A stretch of DNA of 64,000 nucleotides from Anaerolineae bacterium (GCA_019637555.1 JAHBVK010000002.1:62001-126000); one strand, 5' to 3'; numbered from the stretch's first letter, positions 34,082 to 44,234 are shown. A program made the numbers and translations. Notes: a model not told the origin generated them from the letters alone.

Positions 34082-34816
34082 TTACAAAGATTCACTCATC
34101 GGGCGCATACCGACCAGCATGACGCGCGATTTGATCGGTTGTGCGGCGGCAAAGACGACTGCATCCGCCACATCTTCCGCTTCCAGCATTTTCTGCAGCT
34201 TCGGTTCGCCTCTGGTGCGCCCTGTGCCGATGGCAAAGTCAGTATGGACGCCACCGGGCGCGATCACGCTGACTTTGATGTTGTGTTCGCGCACTTCGCC
34301 ATCCAGTGCCTGTGCAAAGCCAACCTGTGCGAACTTTGTCGCGCAGTAGACGGCTTCGCCCGCAAAGCCGCGCAGACCCGCCTGTGAGGACACGATAATG
34401 ATCGCACCACTCTTACGGGCGATCATCTCCGGCAAGAAGGCATGGGTAAAGAGAAAGGTCGAACGCATATTGGTGTTCATCATCCAGTCATAATCAGCGG
34501 CGGTGTGTTCGCCTACCAGCGCGTACTTCGCCACACCCGCGTTATTGACCAGAATATCAATTTGCGGAAACGCCTTCAGCGCCTCGTTCTTCACTCGCAG
34601 TACATCAGCTTCTTGTGCAGCGTCGGCAGGCACAGCAAGCGCCTTCACGCCAAGCGCCTGACATTCTTTCACCAGAGACTCCAATTCATCGCTGTTACGG
34701 GCGGTGACGACGACATGCGTCCCTTCTTTGGCAAAGGCGATGGTACTGGCACGACCAATACCGCGACTGGCTCCAGTAATCAGTGCAACCTTATCTTTGA
34801 GTGTGTCTAGTCTCAT
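34082..34816 (-). CDS. Short-chain dehydrogenase/reductase
   Basis: 244 aa from the ATG at 34816 (GGGGG just upstream); a GTG five codons earlier is possible. Classical SDR: cofactor loop GASRGIGRA near residue 15, NNAG at about 85, catalytic Ser in IIIVSSQAG and YxxxK as YCATK. It is similar to 3-oxoacyl-ACP reductase-type enzymes; the substrate is unknown. It lies alone, converging with rlmN and tRNA-Arg. Its upstream region has no good promoter match. Confidence 0.88.
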   Translation of the reverse strand: MRLDTLKDKVALITGASRGIGRASTIAFAKEGTHVVVTARNSDELESLVKECQALGVKALAVPADAAQEADVLRVKNEALKAFPQIDILVNNAGVAKYALVGEHTAADYDWMMNTNMRSTFLFTHAFLPEMIARKSGAIIIVSSQAGLRGFAGEAVYCATKFAQVGFAQALDGEVREHNIKVSVIAPGGVHTDFAIGTGRTRGEPKLQKMLEAEDVADAVVFAAAQPIKSRVMLVGMRPMSESL

Positions 34817-34949
34817 GTGACCCCCAGTCACGATGCGTTCGCGTTAAGCGTTGCTATGGCAAAGCAATTTGATTCAGTTGGAGAGATGAAACTCTTTAGT
34901 ATACAGGCTGTGTGCCTGTCCGCCTTGATGCGGCTAAGAAACATGACGA

Positions 34950-35735
34950 TTAAGCAAGCGCCTGTTTTGCTTCCATAGCGCCCGTCATGATGGCTACCGC
35001 GTCCGACATACTGTAATCTGTTGGCTTGATCACTGCTACACGGCGTCCCAGACGCTGGATATGGATGCGATCCGCCAATTCAAAGACGTGCGGCATGTTG
35101 TGACTGATCAAGACAATGGGCAAGCCGCGATCCCGAATTTTGCGGATCAGGTCGATCACCATGCCCGATTCTTTGACGCCTAACGCCGCCATCGGTTCGT
35201 CCATGATCACGACTTTGCTGGCAAATGCCGCGCTGCGAGCAACAGCCACACCCTGCGCCTGACCACCGGACAATGTTTCGACAGTCTGGGTGACCGAAGG
35301 GATACGGAACTTCAGGTCGGACATGAAGCCTTCCGCTTGCTTCTGCATTGTTTTCTTATCCAACATTCGCAGCACCGATCCCATGAAACCGGGGCGGCGA
35401 AGCTCCCGACCAAGAAAAAGATTCTCGGTGATGCTCAAGGCGGGGGCGACTGCTAAGTTCTGGTATACGGTTTCGATGCCTGCCTGACGCGCATGAATGG
35501 GGCTAGTGAAGTGAATGTGCTGACCATTCAAACGAATCTCGCCCTTATCAGGAATGACAGCGCCGGAGAGCACTTTGATCAGCGTCGATTTTCCAGCGCC
35601 GTTATCACCGATGACCGCCAACACCTCGCCCGCGTAAACTTCAAAATCTGTATTGTCCAGCGCCGTGACGTGCCCATAGTGTTTAAATAAACCATGAGCT
35701 TCGAGGACAGGAACTGAGTTTGTACCGTTCATCAT
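34950..35735 (-). CDS. Sugar ABC transporter ATPase, FrcA-type (CUT2)
   Basis: 261 aa, a single nucleotide-binding domain as in FrcA, not the double domain of RbsA. Walker A is GDNGAGKS, the signature LSGGQAQGVAVAR, and Walker B leads to VIMDEPMAALGVKESG. The H-loop is SHN. It drives uptake by the permease just upstream (15-nt gap). AGGA lies 6 nt before the first ATG. Third gene of the frc-like operon 37902-34950. The D-loop and Walker B have Met where Thr is usual (EPM versus EPT), a mild variation. Confidence 0.9.
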   Translation of the reverse strand: MMNGTNSVPVLEAHGLFKHYGHVTALDNTDFEVYAGEVLAVIGDNGAGKSTLIKVLSGAVIPDKGEIRLNGQHIHFTSPIHARQAGIETVYQNLAVAPALSITENLFLGRELRRPGFMGSVLRMLDKKTMQKQAEGFMSDLKFRIPSVTQTVETLSGGQAQGVAVARSAAFASKVVIMDEPMAALGVKESGMVIDLIRKIRDRGLPIVLISHNMPHVFELADRIHIQRLGRRVAVIKPTDYSMSDAVAIMTGAMEAKQALA

Positions 35736-35750
35736 GATTATTCCTAAGTT

Positions 35751-36731
35751 TTAACGTTTGGCTCTCTGCGATAACTGGTCAACAGCTACTGCCAGAATCA
35801 CCAGAATACCGGTGATCAGCACCTGATAGATCGAAGGGATGCCCATCAGTTGCAACCCATTGCGGAACACACCCACGATCAGGGAGCCGATCAGCGTTCC
35901 CAGCACGTTGCCGCGTCCGCCGAACAGGCTAGTGCCGCCAAGCACTACCGCCGTAATACTATCGAGGTTGGCGGTTTGTGCCGCGTTGGGATCACCTACT
36001 CCGGTGCGACCAATCAGAATCAAGCCCGCGAAGCCGTAGATCAGACCTGCCAGCGTGTAGACGGCAATCAGCAAGCGATCCGTCCGAATACCCGTCAGCC
36101 GTGCCGCTTCGGGGTTGTTGCCCAGCGCATAAATGTGGCGTCCGAAGGGCGTCTCCCGCAGGATAAACCACATGAGCAGGAATAAGAGCAGCATGGCGAC
36201 CGTACCGTAGGTAATAACGGTACCGCCTAGTCTGAAGATTTGTCCGAAGATCGTCTGCTCGGACGGCGCGACCACCGTTTCAACAGTGTAGATCAGCGTC
36301 AGGGCGAAGGCGACGTTGAGCGTACCCAAGGTGACGATGAAAGGCGGCAGCCGCAGTTGGGTCACCAGCAGACCGTTTAAGAGTCCGAAGCCGCCAGTAA
36401 TCAGAAAACCGATCAGTACTGCGACGTAGGGATTGACGCCATTGTGCGCGGCAATATTCACCATGACGACAGAACCCAGGGTCATCACCGCGCCGTTGGA
36501 AAGGTCGATTCCGGCGGTCAGGATGATCAGCGTTTGACCAATAGCTAGAACCGCAATCCAGCCTGACTGCTGAAAGATCAGGGAGATGTTAGCGCCGCTG
36601 AGAAAGCGCTCCGTGCGGGTAGCAAAAAACAGACTGGCAGCTAACAGCGCTACGAGGGGTCCGACTATCGGCGAAAGTAATATTTGACGAATCCGAGAAA
36701 CAAAGGAAAGGTGTTCAGTGTTTTCGCTCAT
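35751..36731 (-). CDS. Sugar ABC transporter permease, FrcC-type (CUT2)
   Basis: 326 aa from the ATG at 36731 (GAGGAAAATT upstream). Eight to ten hydrophobic segments of the BPD_transp_2 type. Motifs include TAGIDLSNGAVMTLGSVVMV and IRTDRLLIAVYTLAGLIYG, then the EAA-like DSITAVVLGGTSLFGGRG. It forms the membrane channel of a ribose/fructose/xylose-class importer. It lies between the binding protein and the ATPase in one operon. Confidence 0.92.
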   Translation of the reverse strand: MSENTEHLSFVSRIRQILLSPIVGPLVALLAASLFFATRTERFLSGANISLIFQQSGWIAVLAIGQTLIILTAGIDLSNGAVMTLGSVVMVNIAAHNGVNPYVAVLIGFLITGGFGLLNGLLVTQLRLPPFIVTLGTLNVAFALTLIYTVETVVAPSEQTIFGQIFRLGGTVITYGTVAMLLLFLLMWFILRETPFGRHIYALGNNPEAARLTGIRTDRLLIAVYTLAGLIYGFAGLILIGRTGVGDPNAAQTANLDSITAVVLGGTSLFGGRGNVLGTLIGSLIVGVFRNGLQLMGIPSIYQVLITGILVILAVAVDQLSQRAKR

Positions 36732-36813
36732 AATTTTCCTCAAAAAAAGGATGGTACGAGCCATTAAACCGGTACCATCCTCGCACACAAATTATGTTAC
36801 GGCAAATTTGTGA

Positions 36814-37902
36814 TTACTGGGCGGGCGTCGCTTCTGGAGTGGGCATCTCGATACCAGCATCGGTATCAGCCTTCATTGCCGCATCGAGTTCGCCTTCGGT
36901 TGGCGTGCCCCAGCAGTTCTGTACGCCGAAGGTAGCACCCTGACTCTCAATACCGGGCATCGGCTTGACGGTTAGGAGCGTCACACCTGTGTCGGTGTAG
37001 CCGGAGGGCTTGACGCCTTCCTTCACATATTTGACCACTGCTTCTACACCCAACGCCGCCATCTTCAGCGGATATTGCTGTGAAGTCGCCGCGATCTTGC
37101 CGGAAATGACGTACTCAACGCCGGGTGAGCAACCGCCGTCAACAGAGACGATGGTGACATCCTTCTCTTTACCAGCATTTTCTAGCGCTGTGTAAGCACC
37201 AGCAGCGGCGGGTTCGTTAATGGTGTACACCAGATTGATGTCGGGGTCTTTGGTGAGGCAGTTTTCCATCACGGTCTGACCCTTGGACTGGTTACCCTCA
37301 CTGTTGCCAGAGCAGACAATGGAGGCATCATCGCTCTTGATCCCGAAGCCCTCAAAGAAACCGTTGCGACGTAGTTCGCTGACGGTGATACCGGGGATCA
37401 GGTCGAGCGTGGCGATTTTCGCGGGCTTGTCACCGAATACAGCCTTGGCATACTGACCGATCAGTAAGCCAGCCTTGAAGTTATCGGTAGCGAACAGCGC
37501 ATCGGTGGCATCCTGCGGGTCGGTTGGAGTATCCAGCGCGATCACCAGCACACCAGCGTCGCGTGCTTTCTTGACTGAAGGTACAATTGCTGTGGTGTTG
37601 GAAGGAACCAGCAAGATACCCTGCACACCTGCCGCGACCATATTCTCAATTGCTGTCACTTGGCTGTCATTGTCGGTATCAAACTTGCCTGAGGCAGTCA
37701 TCAAGGTGGCGCCCAGTTGGTCGGCAACTGCCTGAGCACCTTCGCGCATTTTTACAAAGAAGGGATTCGTTTCTGTTTTGGTGATCAGACCAATAATGAT
37801 TGGCGATTGTGCTTTGATGGGGGTGTGTATTCCAAAACTCGCCAAGACGACAAAAATAATCACCATAACCAACGCAAGTTTCTTCACGTGGATTGAGGAC
37901 AT
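36814..37902 (-). CDS. Sugar ABC transporter substrate-binding protein, FrcB-type
   Basis: 362 aa from the ATG at 37902, which has GGAG about 10 nt upstream; an ATG at 37917 is an alternative. A signal peptide ([17 protein letters not shown]) is followed by a periplasmic-binding-protein type 1 fold ([59 protein letters not shown]). No lipobox is visible. First gene of the operon: its promoter at 38032-38060 is overlaid by a palindromic operator. Fructose or a related sugar is likely but not proven. Confidence 0.9.
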   Translation of the reverse strand: MSSIHVKKLALVMVIIFVVLASFGIHTPIKAQSPIIIGLITKTETNPFFVKMREGAQAVADQLGATLMTASGKFDTDNDSQVTAIENMVAAGVQGILLVPSNTTAIVPSVKKARDAGVLVIALDTPTDPQDATDALFATDNFKAGLLIGQYAKAVFGDKPAKIATLDLIPGITVSELRRNGFFEGFGIKSDDASIVCSGNSEGNQSKGQTVMENCLTKDPDINLVYTINEPAAAGAYTALENAGKEKDVTIVSVDGGCSPGVEYVISGKIAATSQQYPLKMAALGVEAVVKYVKEGVKPSGYTDTGVTLLTVKPMPGIESQGATFGVQNCWGTPTEGELDAAMKADTDAGIEMPTPEATPAQ

Positions 37903-38030
37903 TATTTTTTTCTCCATGCTAACAAGTAATCCAGGCTAAAACTCATCAACACGATAGAACAAGCTGATTTTCTTGATTTGCCTCCTTCAGGGCATACCAG
38001 TTGCCCGACTGCGTTTACACATCCGATAAA

Positions 38031-38050
38031 AATTGTAATCGATTACAATT
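38031..38050. promoter_or_regulatory. LacI operator overlapping the frc-like promoter
   Basis: AATTGTAATCGATTACAATT is a perfect 20-bp palindrome. It covers the -10 box (TACAAT, minus strand, 38032-38037) and part of the spacer of the promoter TTGACA (38055-38060). Binding would block transcription of the importer. It shares the TGTAATCG core with the site at 38164-38179. Confidence 0.85.
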
Positions 38051-38060
38051 ATCCTGTCAA
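38032..38060 (-). promoter_or_regulatory. Promoter of the frc-like operon
   Basis: TTGACA (38055-38060), 17 nt, TACAAT (38032-38037). Consensus spacing, with the operator lying over the -10 box. Confidence 0.85.
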
Positions 38061-38115
38061 CAAAATATCGGATCATTGGTTCTGGCATGAATCAGATTTT
38101 CAATGGATGGCATAA

Positions 38116-38144
38116 TTGTCTTACAACTTTTAGCGCAATATGCT
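38116..38144 (+). promoter_or_regulatory. Candidate promoter of the LacI regulator
   Basis: TTGTCT (38116-38121), 17 nt, TATGCT (38139-38144). Transcription would start just before the second operator. Confidence 0.5.
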
Positions 38145-38163
38145 TTATGATCTGTATAAAGCT

Positions 38164-38179
38164 CTGTAATCGTTTACAG
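38164..38179. promoter_or_regulatory. Second LacI operator
   Basis: CTGTAATCGTTTACAG, an imperfect palindrome sharing TGTAATCG with the first site. It lies about 40 nt before the LacI start, suggesting autoregulation. Confidence 0.7.
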
Positions 38180-38221
38180 TTCGACTAGTTTGCAACATAG
38201 GAGGAGTAAAGGTCAGGGGTT

Positions 38222-39226
38222 ATGGCAAGCATCAAAGATGTGGCTAAGCAGGCGGGTGTTTCAGTAGCAACTGTCTCCCGTGTGTTCAGTAACGAACCAC
38301 ACGTGCGTTCGGAAGTACGCAATCTGGTGTTGCAGGTCGCCGATGAGTTGGGCTATCGACCTAACCGGATCGCCAGCAGCTTGCGGAAACGCAGCTCTAA
38401 AGTGATCGGGCTGCTGGTACCCGATATTCGCAACTCGGTATTCGTCGATATTGCGCGGGCAATTGAAGACGTGGCGAACAGTCAAAATATGAGTATTTTT
38501 CTGTGCAACACTGATGAAGACCCGGCAAAAGAACAAATGTACCTAGAGACTTTGTTGGATGAATTAGTAGCAGGGATCATTCTGGCGCCGACTCAGGAAA
38601 CCCGCGAACCCTTTGAATTTCTACTTAAAAGCGGTACGCCAATCGTCTCTGTAGATCGGCGCATCAATGGTGCGGCGATTGATTGTGTGCTCAGTGATAA
38701 CGTTCAGGCGGCGGAGTTACTGACCAACCAACTGATCGGCAATGGGTATACGCATATTGGAGCCGTGCTGGGCTTGGAAAACAGCACCACCGGACGCGAA
38801 CGCCTAAAGGGTTTTGAACGGGCGCTGCGGAAACATAACATTGAGATCGATCCTGATTTTGTGAAGTTCATCCATCCCGATGAAGCGGACAGCGAAGTAA
38901 TCGTGAGCCGCTGGCTGCGTTCGGAAAACTGCCCCAACGCGCTGCTGACTGGCAACAGCCGGATCACTTTAGGAGCGATCAACGCCATTACGCAAGCTAA
39001 ACTCTCGGTACCAAACGATATTGCACTGGCGGGTTTTGACGATACGCCGTGGATGCCCTTCGTTGGATCGGGCGTCACCGTGATCAGCCAACCCACTTAT
39101 GATATCGGGCGTACCGCTGCCGAACTGCTATTTCAGCGCATGGCGGAGGCAGCTCGTCCGGTGCGGGAAGTTGTGCTAAAGAGCAAACTCATCGAGCGAG
39201 GATCGATCCGCACGCTGCGCCCGTAA
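38222..39226 (+). CDS. LacI-family regulator of the frc-like operon
   Basis: 334 aa. The N-terminal helix-turn-helix is textbook: ASIKDVAKQAGVSVATVSRV then the hinge RIASSLRKRSSKVIGLLVPD. The C-terminal two-lobe sensor resembles sugar-binding proteins (FDDTPWMPFVGSGVTVISQP). GGAGGAG lies upstream; a nearer AGGGG directly precedes the ATG. It is divergent from the importer and flanked by two TGTAATCG operators. It probably represses the importer until its sugar or sugar phosphate is present. Confidence 0.94.
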   Translation: MASIKDVAKQAGVSVATVSRVFSNEPHVRSEVRNLVLQVADELGYRPNRIASSLRKRSSKVIGLLVPDIRNSVFVDIARAIEDVANSQNMSIFLCNTDEDPAKEQMYLETLLDELVAGIILAPTQETREPFEFLLKSGTPIVSVDRRINGAAIDCVLSDNVQAAELLTNQLIGNGYTHIGAVLGLENSTTGRERLKGFERALRKHNIEIDPDFVKFIHPDEADSEVIVSRWLRSENCPNALLTGNSRITLGAINAITQAKLSVPNDIALAGFDDTPWMPFVGSGVTVISQPTYDIGRTAAELLFQRMAEAARPVREVVLKSKLIERGSIRTLRP

Positions 39227-39278
39227 ATCGACTCCGGTCGCTAGCCTGCTGGCACATTTATGGTCCTGCAGGCGCTGT

Positions 39279-39941
39279 TTATTTAGCGTCGGGAATGGTG
39301 AAGGAATCAAGGAAGCTGGCGTACAGCGGATCGTTGATGCTGGCAAGCGGCGCTACCACCGCGATGCGATAGAGCTTCTTGCCGACCACGTAGAGTTTGA
39401 AGTTGACCGCCAGTTTGCCATCATCGGCGCTGACGGATACGCCTGACGAGTTGTTCAGCGTGACTTCCTCTTTGGAGCGCTCTTGCATCAGATATTCTTC
39501 CAGCGTGGAGGCTCTGGTGCGATCCATGACGATGGCACGTAGGATGCCCGTCAGATCGCCACCGAAGACCGTGCCGTAATCCGAGATCATGACCTCGTAG
39601 CGAATGCCCTCCAACTCGGAAACATAGTAGATCACTTCGATGTTGCCCAGTGGCGTAGAGACTTGGCGCACGCCGCGCGTCGGCGGGCAGGGGAAATCCG
39701 CGCCTGCGCTTTCCTGCGGGATGGCATACTGGGCGGGAGCAGCACCGGACGAACATAAGCTGGCGACCAGCGTAGCAGTTGCGACGATGCCGGGCGTGCC
39801 GTTACTGCTCGCCGCCGCGCCGGAGACGGCGGTGGAGAGCAGCAGTGCCACGCCACCAACCACCGCGATCAAGACCACGATCAGTGCGCCAATGAACAAC
39901 CCGATTCGCCGTCTGCGCTTAGTAGGAGTGATTGCCGTCAT
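39279..39941 (-). CDS. Membrane-anchored exported protein linked to an ABC exporter
   Basis: 220 aa. Basic N-terminus, one membrane helix (IGLFIGALIVVLIAVVGGVA), then an extracytoplasmic domain with two Cys (SLCSSG, DFPCPP) and a C-terminal KLYVVGKKLYRIAVVAPL segment. No named family is recognised. It starts 12 nt after the FtsX-type permease stop on the same strand and is likely in the same operon, possibly an accessory or substrate of the exporter. Confidence 0.75.
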   Translation of the reverse strand: MTAITPTKRRRRIGLFIGALIVVLIAVVGGVALLLSTAVSGAAASSNGTPGIVATATLVASLCSSGAAPAQYAIPQESAGADFPCPPTRGVRQVSTPLGNIEVIYYVSELEGIRYEVMISDYGTVFGGDLTGILRAIVMDRTRASTLEEYLMQERSKEEVTLNNSSGVSVSADDGKLAVNFKLYVVGKKLYRIAVVAPLASINDPLYASFLDSFTIPDAK

Positions 39942-39953
39942 TAGCCCTCGTCA

Positions 39954-42395
39954 TTAGCCGATGTAAGCCAGCGTATCCCGAATGGTCAGACGCGCCGCGT
40001 TTTGCGCTGGCAGCAAACTGGCGATCACCGCAATCACGCTGACCAGCAGCAGCCAGAGCAGTAGCGCGGGCACGGAAAACAGGTAATCGAGGGGGATCGC
40101 CAGCAGCGAAATCCCCAACGCGCGTCCGAGCCAGATGCCCAACGCCACCGAGATCAGCGCACCGAACGCCCAACTGATCACGCCGATGACCAGTCCTTCC
40201 ACGATGACCATGCGCCGGATCACATTATTAGTCGCGCCGAGTGAACGCAAAATGCCGATCTCGCGGGTGCGTTCCAGCACGTTGAGACTCATGGTGATCG
40301 CCAGTCCGAGTCCGCCTACCACTGCGATCAGCACCACCATCACCAGCAGCAGCACGATCAGGATGTCGAGGCTGGCGGCGGAGGCAGTTTTTAGCGCCGT
40401 TGTGGTGCTCGACTGCACGATCCGTACCGGAAGCTGCAGTGTTTGCTTCGTGCCCTGAACTTCGATCTGCTGATTGATTTGAACTGTGGCAAAATGGGCG
40501 AGTAACGCCGCCTCAACCGCCGCCTGCGTTTCCGGCGATCCGTCTGCGGTGCGTACCACCAACGTGCTCACCTGCTGATCCAGTCCGGTGACTTCCTCGA
40601 AGGTGGCGTAAGGGAGGTAGGCAATAGGCGTGAACGAACGCGCGGTGACGCCGATGATCGTCCAATCATGTACCTTGTCCCCGATTTTCAGCGTGATCTG
40701 TTTGCCGAGTTCCAGATCGGGCGCGAGTTCCAGCGTATCGGCGTTGACGAACAACACGTAGTGATCCTCTGGCTGCAACCAACGCCCCTGCGCGATGGTC
40801 GGCTTAGTCATTACCGTGTCCGGCGGTACGGCGATCAAGTTGATCCCGCCGCTGAGATGACCGTCCTCATAAAGGCGGCGACCATTCACCGCGCCCCAGC
40901 CTTCCGTCGCCACTACGCCCGACACTTTAGCGGCTTCTGCTTGAAGCTGCGCTAGATCATAGGGCTGTGCGAAGGTCAGCGAGACATCGTAATTGAGGCT
41001 GCTCTGAATATCCGCCACCGCCTTCCGCATCGATTCGCGGATGCCCAGCAAGGCGATGAACATCGCACCCGCCAGACTCAACGCCAGCAGCGTGAGCAGC
41101 AATCTACCTTTGCGCCGGAAAGTGTTGGCGATAGAGACGCGCGTGAGTTCGGAGAGTTCCGCAAACTTGGTTAACACACGCGAGAGGATGCCCGATGGAT
41201 TGCTACCGCTGCCGCTGTTCTGCGAGATCGTCTCCCGCACGGTGATCCGCGCTCCAGTGAAGATCGGCACGGCGGCAGCAAGCAGCGGCACGATGATCGC
41301 GCCGAAGACTTGCAGCAACACGGTTTGCAGTGGCAAATAAAAGTGCGTGACATCGAAGTTCATGGCGCTGGAGATGCCATCCGCCAGAAAATACGCGCCG
41401 AACACCCCCATCGGGATCGCCAGCAGCAAGCCGATCACGCCGAACCACAGCACCATCTCGAAATACAGCCGCGACAGTTGTCCGCTGGAACTACCAATGG
41501 ATTTGAGGATGCCGATCTGCGGAATCTGCTGTGCGATCAGCGCCGACATAATGTTGATGATCAGGAAGGCACTCAATGCCAGCGTCAGCGCCCCCAACGC
41601 GCCGAGGATCAGCAGCACCGAACTCATGCTGTCGCTCATCACCTGCTTGCCCGGTGGCGGGACGGTGGCGCTATAGATCGGCGTTCCGGCGTCCTCAATC
41701 GCGGTCACTACTTTGCTCACCTGCTGCTCAATCGCGGCGCGATCTGATGCTGCGTTGACGGTGATCAGCAGTTGGTTGAAGTCAGTTGATCCGCCGAGCG
41801 ATTCCAGCGTGGGCAGCGTGGCATAGCCGTTGACGACCAAACTGATGTTAGAGGGCTGGCGGGATAAATCGCCCACGAAGCCCGCCACCGTCAGATCGTA
41901 ATCCTTGCCGTCCATCGTTTGAAGGTGGATCGTGTCACCGATGCTGACTTTGAGCAGTTCGCTGATGCTGCGCTCCAACACGATCTGACCGGTGGGCGGC
42001 GGGAACGTGCCATCCGGCTGACGTTTGAGGCGGTTGACCGCGATCTGATCGAAGTCGCGGATGCCCTCGATCTGCATAGTCACCCAATGATCGGGATCGA
42101 GTTGGAAGCGGGCGTGCATGATCTGCCGCGCTTCCGCCGCTTGAACCTCTGGCAGCGCCTTCACCTGATCCAGCAGCGCGGCGTCAAAAGGTGCGGCGGT
42201 CAGGATCGCTTGTGCCGGATTGGTGGCGGCGAACTCGTCCGCTAGATTCTGCTCCAGCACGATCCGTCCGGTGATCATCAGACCGAAGGCGGCGACGCCA
42301 ACGGCGATGGACAAGACCACCAGCAGCGTGCGCGACTTGTTAGCGGTCAGATCACGCAGGATTTTCAGGCGGCGAACGTTCAGCAAGTTATTCAT
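39954..42395 (-). CDS. FtsX/MacB-type ABC transporter permease
   Basis: 813 aa from the ATG at 42395 (GAGG 7 nt upstream); the preceding TTG is an alternative. Two FtsX-like halves: a signal-like helix (TLLVVLSIAVGVAAFGLMI), a large extracytoplasmic domain, three core helices (about 265-390), a second soluble domain (about 430-640) and three final helices. Motifs such as QIPQIGILKSIGSSSGQLSR and TREIGILRSLGATNNVIRRM are the coupling regions that touch the ATPase. It partners the ATPase at 42409, 13 nt upstream. Probably exports or extracts a lipid or protein. Confidence 0.92.
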   Translation of the reverse strand: MNNLLNVRRLKILRDLTANKSRTLLVVLSIAVGVAAFGLMITGRIVLEQNLADEFAATNPAQAILTAAPFDAALLDQVKALPEVQAAEARQIMHARFQLDPDHWVTMQIEGIRDFDQIAVNRLKRQPDGTFPPPTGQIVLERSISELLKVSIGDTIHLQTMDGKDYDLTVAGFVGDLSRQPSNISLVVNGYATLPTLESLGGSTDFNQLLITVNAASDRAAIEQQVSKVVTAIEDAGTPIYSATVPPPGKQVMSDSMSSVLLILGALGALTLALSAFLIINIMSALIAQQIPQIGILKSIGSSSGQLSRLYFEMVLWFGVIGLLLAIPMGVFGAYFLADGISSAMNFDVTHFYLPLQTVLLQVFGAIIVPLLAAAVPIFTGARITVRETISQNSGSGSNPSGILSRVLTKFAELSELTRVSIANTFRRKGRLLLTLLALSLAGAMFIALLGIRESMRKAVADIQSSLNYDVSLTFAQPYDLAQLQAEAAKVSGVVATEGWGAVNGRRLYEDGHLSGGINLIAVPPDTVMTKPTIAQGRWLQPEDHYVLFVNADTLELAPDLELGKQITLKIGDKVHDWTIIGVTARSFTPIAYLPYATFEEVTGLDQQVSTLVVRTADGSPETQAAVEAALLAHFATVQINQQIEVQGTKQTLQLPVRIVQSSTTTALKTASAASLDILIVLLLVMVVLIAVVGGLGLAITMSLNVLERTREIGILRSLGATNNVIRRMVIVEGLVIGVISWAFGALISVALGIWLGRALGISLLAIPLDYLFSVPALLLWLLLVSVIAVIASLLPAQNAARLTIRDTLAYIG

Positions 42396-42408
42396 CAAGC
42401 CGCCTCAT

Positions 42409-43920
42409 TTACTTGCGCGTGCGCTGGACTTCTTCGACGTGCTGGCGGAAGGAGTCAGAGGTTTGCACCAGCGTATCGAACTCTTCTTTACTCAGCGTGA
42501 CCACCTTCAGCGTGCCACTAGCAGCGGCGCGAACGCTGGCGGTACGGCGCTTGTTGCCCAATAGCGCCAGTTCACCGAAATACTGCCCGCGCCGCAGATG
42601 GTTGATCACTTTCTGGCTGCCGTCGGGCTGATCTTGCACCACGTCCGCCTCGCCCTCCACGATGATGTAGAACGAATCGCCAATCGTGCCCTGCCGGATC
42701 ACGGTGGCGTTGGGCGCGTAAGTTTCAGAGGCGAGGTGCTGCGTCAACGCCAGCAATTTACCTTCAGGGATGGTGGAGATCAGTTGGACCTGCTCGATCA
42801 TCTGGCGCTGCTGGATGATGATGGAGAGTTCGTCGCGCAGTGAATGCGACTCCGCGATCAACGCGTTGAAGGCGGCGGAATCGAGCGCCACTACACCGAC
42901 CTCCGAGTCGATGGAGGCGCGAACTGTGGCGGTGCGTAAACCGCTGCCCAACAGCGCCATCTCGCCAAAATACTGACCTTCGTGCAGTTGGTTGACCAGC
43001 ACCTGACTGCCATCAGGTCGATCAATCAGCACGTCCACTTGCCCCTGCGTGATGATGTAGAACTTGTCGCCCGTTTCGCCCTGTCGCACGATGGTGCTGC
43101 CAGCGGGATAGATCAGCGGCTTGACTTTGCGCTTCACTTCCACCAGTTGATCTTGCGTCAGCGCGGCAAGCGCCTGCACCAGATACTCGTTGACGATCTC
43201 GCCGTCGGAGATCACGATGGTGCGGTTGGCGCGTTTAACCTGATTGTTATCGTGCGTGACCACCAGAATCGTCTTGCCAGATGCCACCAATTTCTCGAAC
43301 AGCAAGAAGATTTTGTCGGCGGTTTTGGAGTCGAGGCTGCCCGTCGGTTCGTCGGCAACGATCAGCGGCGGATCATTCGCCAGCGCCCGCGCAATCGCCA
43401 CCCGCTGCTGCTGCCCGCCGGATACTGCGGACGGCAGCTTATTCGCCTGCTCTGCCATCTCCACCAGTTCCAGCAACTGCATAGCACGTTCGCGGCGCGT
43501 CTTTTTGTCGTGCTGACCGTTCAGTTCCATCGCCAGCACGATGTTTTCTAGCAGAGTCAGCGTGGGCAGCAGTTGGAAGAACTGAAAGACGATACCTAGA
43601 TTCTTGCCGCGCCATTTTGCCATCTGCGTTTCGTTGAGGTTGTGGATTGCCGTGCCGCCGATCCAGACCTCGCCGGAGGTGGGGCGATCAATGCCCGTGA
43701 TCATGTTGATGAAGGTGGATTTGCCGCTGCCCGATTTGCCGATCACCGCGATGAACTCGCCCTTGCCGACCTCAACGTTGAGGCTTTTCAGCGCGGTGAA
43801 TTCGCCAGCGGGGGTTTTGTAGACCTTAACCAGATCGCGCAGCTCGATAAATCCGCTTCTCCGTTTATCGGCGTGAGGCGTTGCGGTGTGTGCAGGTGAC
43901 GCAGACGTAGCTAAACCCAT
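42409..43920 (-). CDS. MacB-type ABC ATPase fused to two cyclic-nucleotide-binding domains
   Basis: 503 aa from the ATG at 43920 (AAAGGATTT upstream); the longer frame reads through a family A repeat. The ABC domain has Walker A GKSGSGKS at 61-68, signature [15 protein letters not shown] and Walker [14 protein letters not shown]. Two tandem CAP-ED domains follow: the first has [21 protein letters not shown]-type phosphate-binding cassette (quoted part [18 protein letters not shown]), the second [18 protein letters not shown]. Both keep the Arg needed to hold a cyclic nucleotide phosphate. It probably powers the permease at 39954 under cyclic-nucleotide control (inference). Confidence 0.93.
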   Translation of the reverse strand: MGLATSASPAHTATPHADKRRSGFIELRDLVKVYKTPAGEFTALKSLNVEVGKGEFIAVIGKSGSGKSTFINMITGIDRPTSGEVWIGGTAIHNLNETQMAKWRGKNLGIVFQFFQLLPTLTLLENIVLAMELNGQHDKKTRRERAMQLLELVEMAEQANKLPSAVSGGQQQRVAIARALANDPPLIVADEPTGSLDSKTADKIFLLFEKLVASGKTILVVTHDNNQVKRANRTIVISDGEIVNEYLVQALAALTQDQLVEVKRKVKPLIYPAGSTIVRQGETGDKFYIITQGQVDVLIDRPDGSQVLVNQLHEGQYFGEMALLGSGLRTATVRASIDSEVGVVALDSAAFNALIAESHSLRDELSIIIQQRQMIEQVQLISTIPEGKLLALTQHLASETYAPNATVIRQGTIGDSFYIIVEGEADVVQDQPDGSQKVINHLRRGQYFGELALLGNKRRTASVRAAASGTLKVVTLSKEEFDTLVQTSDSFRQHVEEVQRTRK

Positions 43921-44029
43921 CGGCGCTAAATCCTTTTGCCCGTTTAGTGCTATTACTTTGTAGTTAGTCGCAGGCGGCAACCCGTGAGAGGCATCAGTGT
44001 AGCCTAATTTGTCGGATTGGCGTAGAGCC

Positions 44030-44190
44030 TCACCCCCTACTCCACTTCGTGGAGAGGGGGAACCGAGAAACAACGCCAACTAATTCTGAACCTCGCCCGT
44101 CGCTCTCCCGACAGGGATCACTCTCTCCCGCTTGCGTTGAAGGGCGGACAGGCTCCCGGAGCTGAAGCTCCGGGCTGAAATAGTAGTGCT
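44030..44190. repeat. Cluster of family A and B repeats
   Basis: A family A unit at 44030-44062 (CCTCACCCCCTACTCCACTT then GTGGAGAGGGGG), a decayed family A piece near 44104-44146, and a family B unit at 44154-44189 that matches 5067-5101 in reverse. They lie between divergent genes. Confidence 0.8.
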
Positions 44191-44234
44191 CACCGCCCAT
44201 TGTTTTAGCGCCGTTTACGGTGCTTCGTGCTTAT

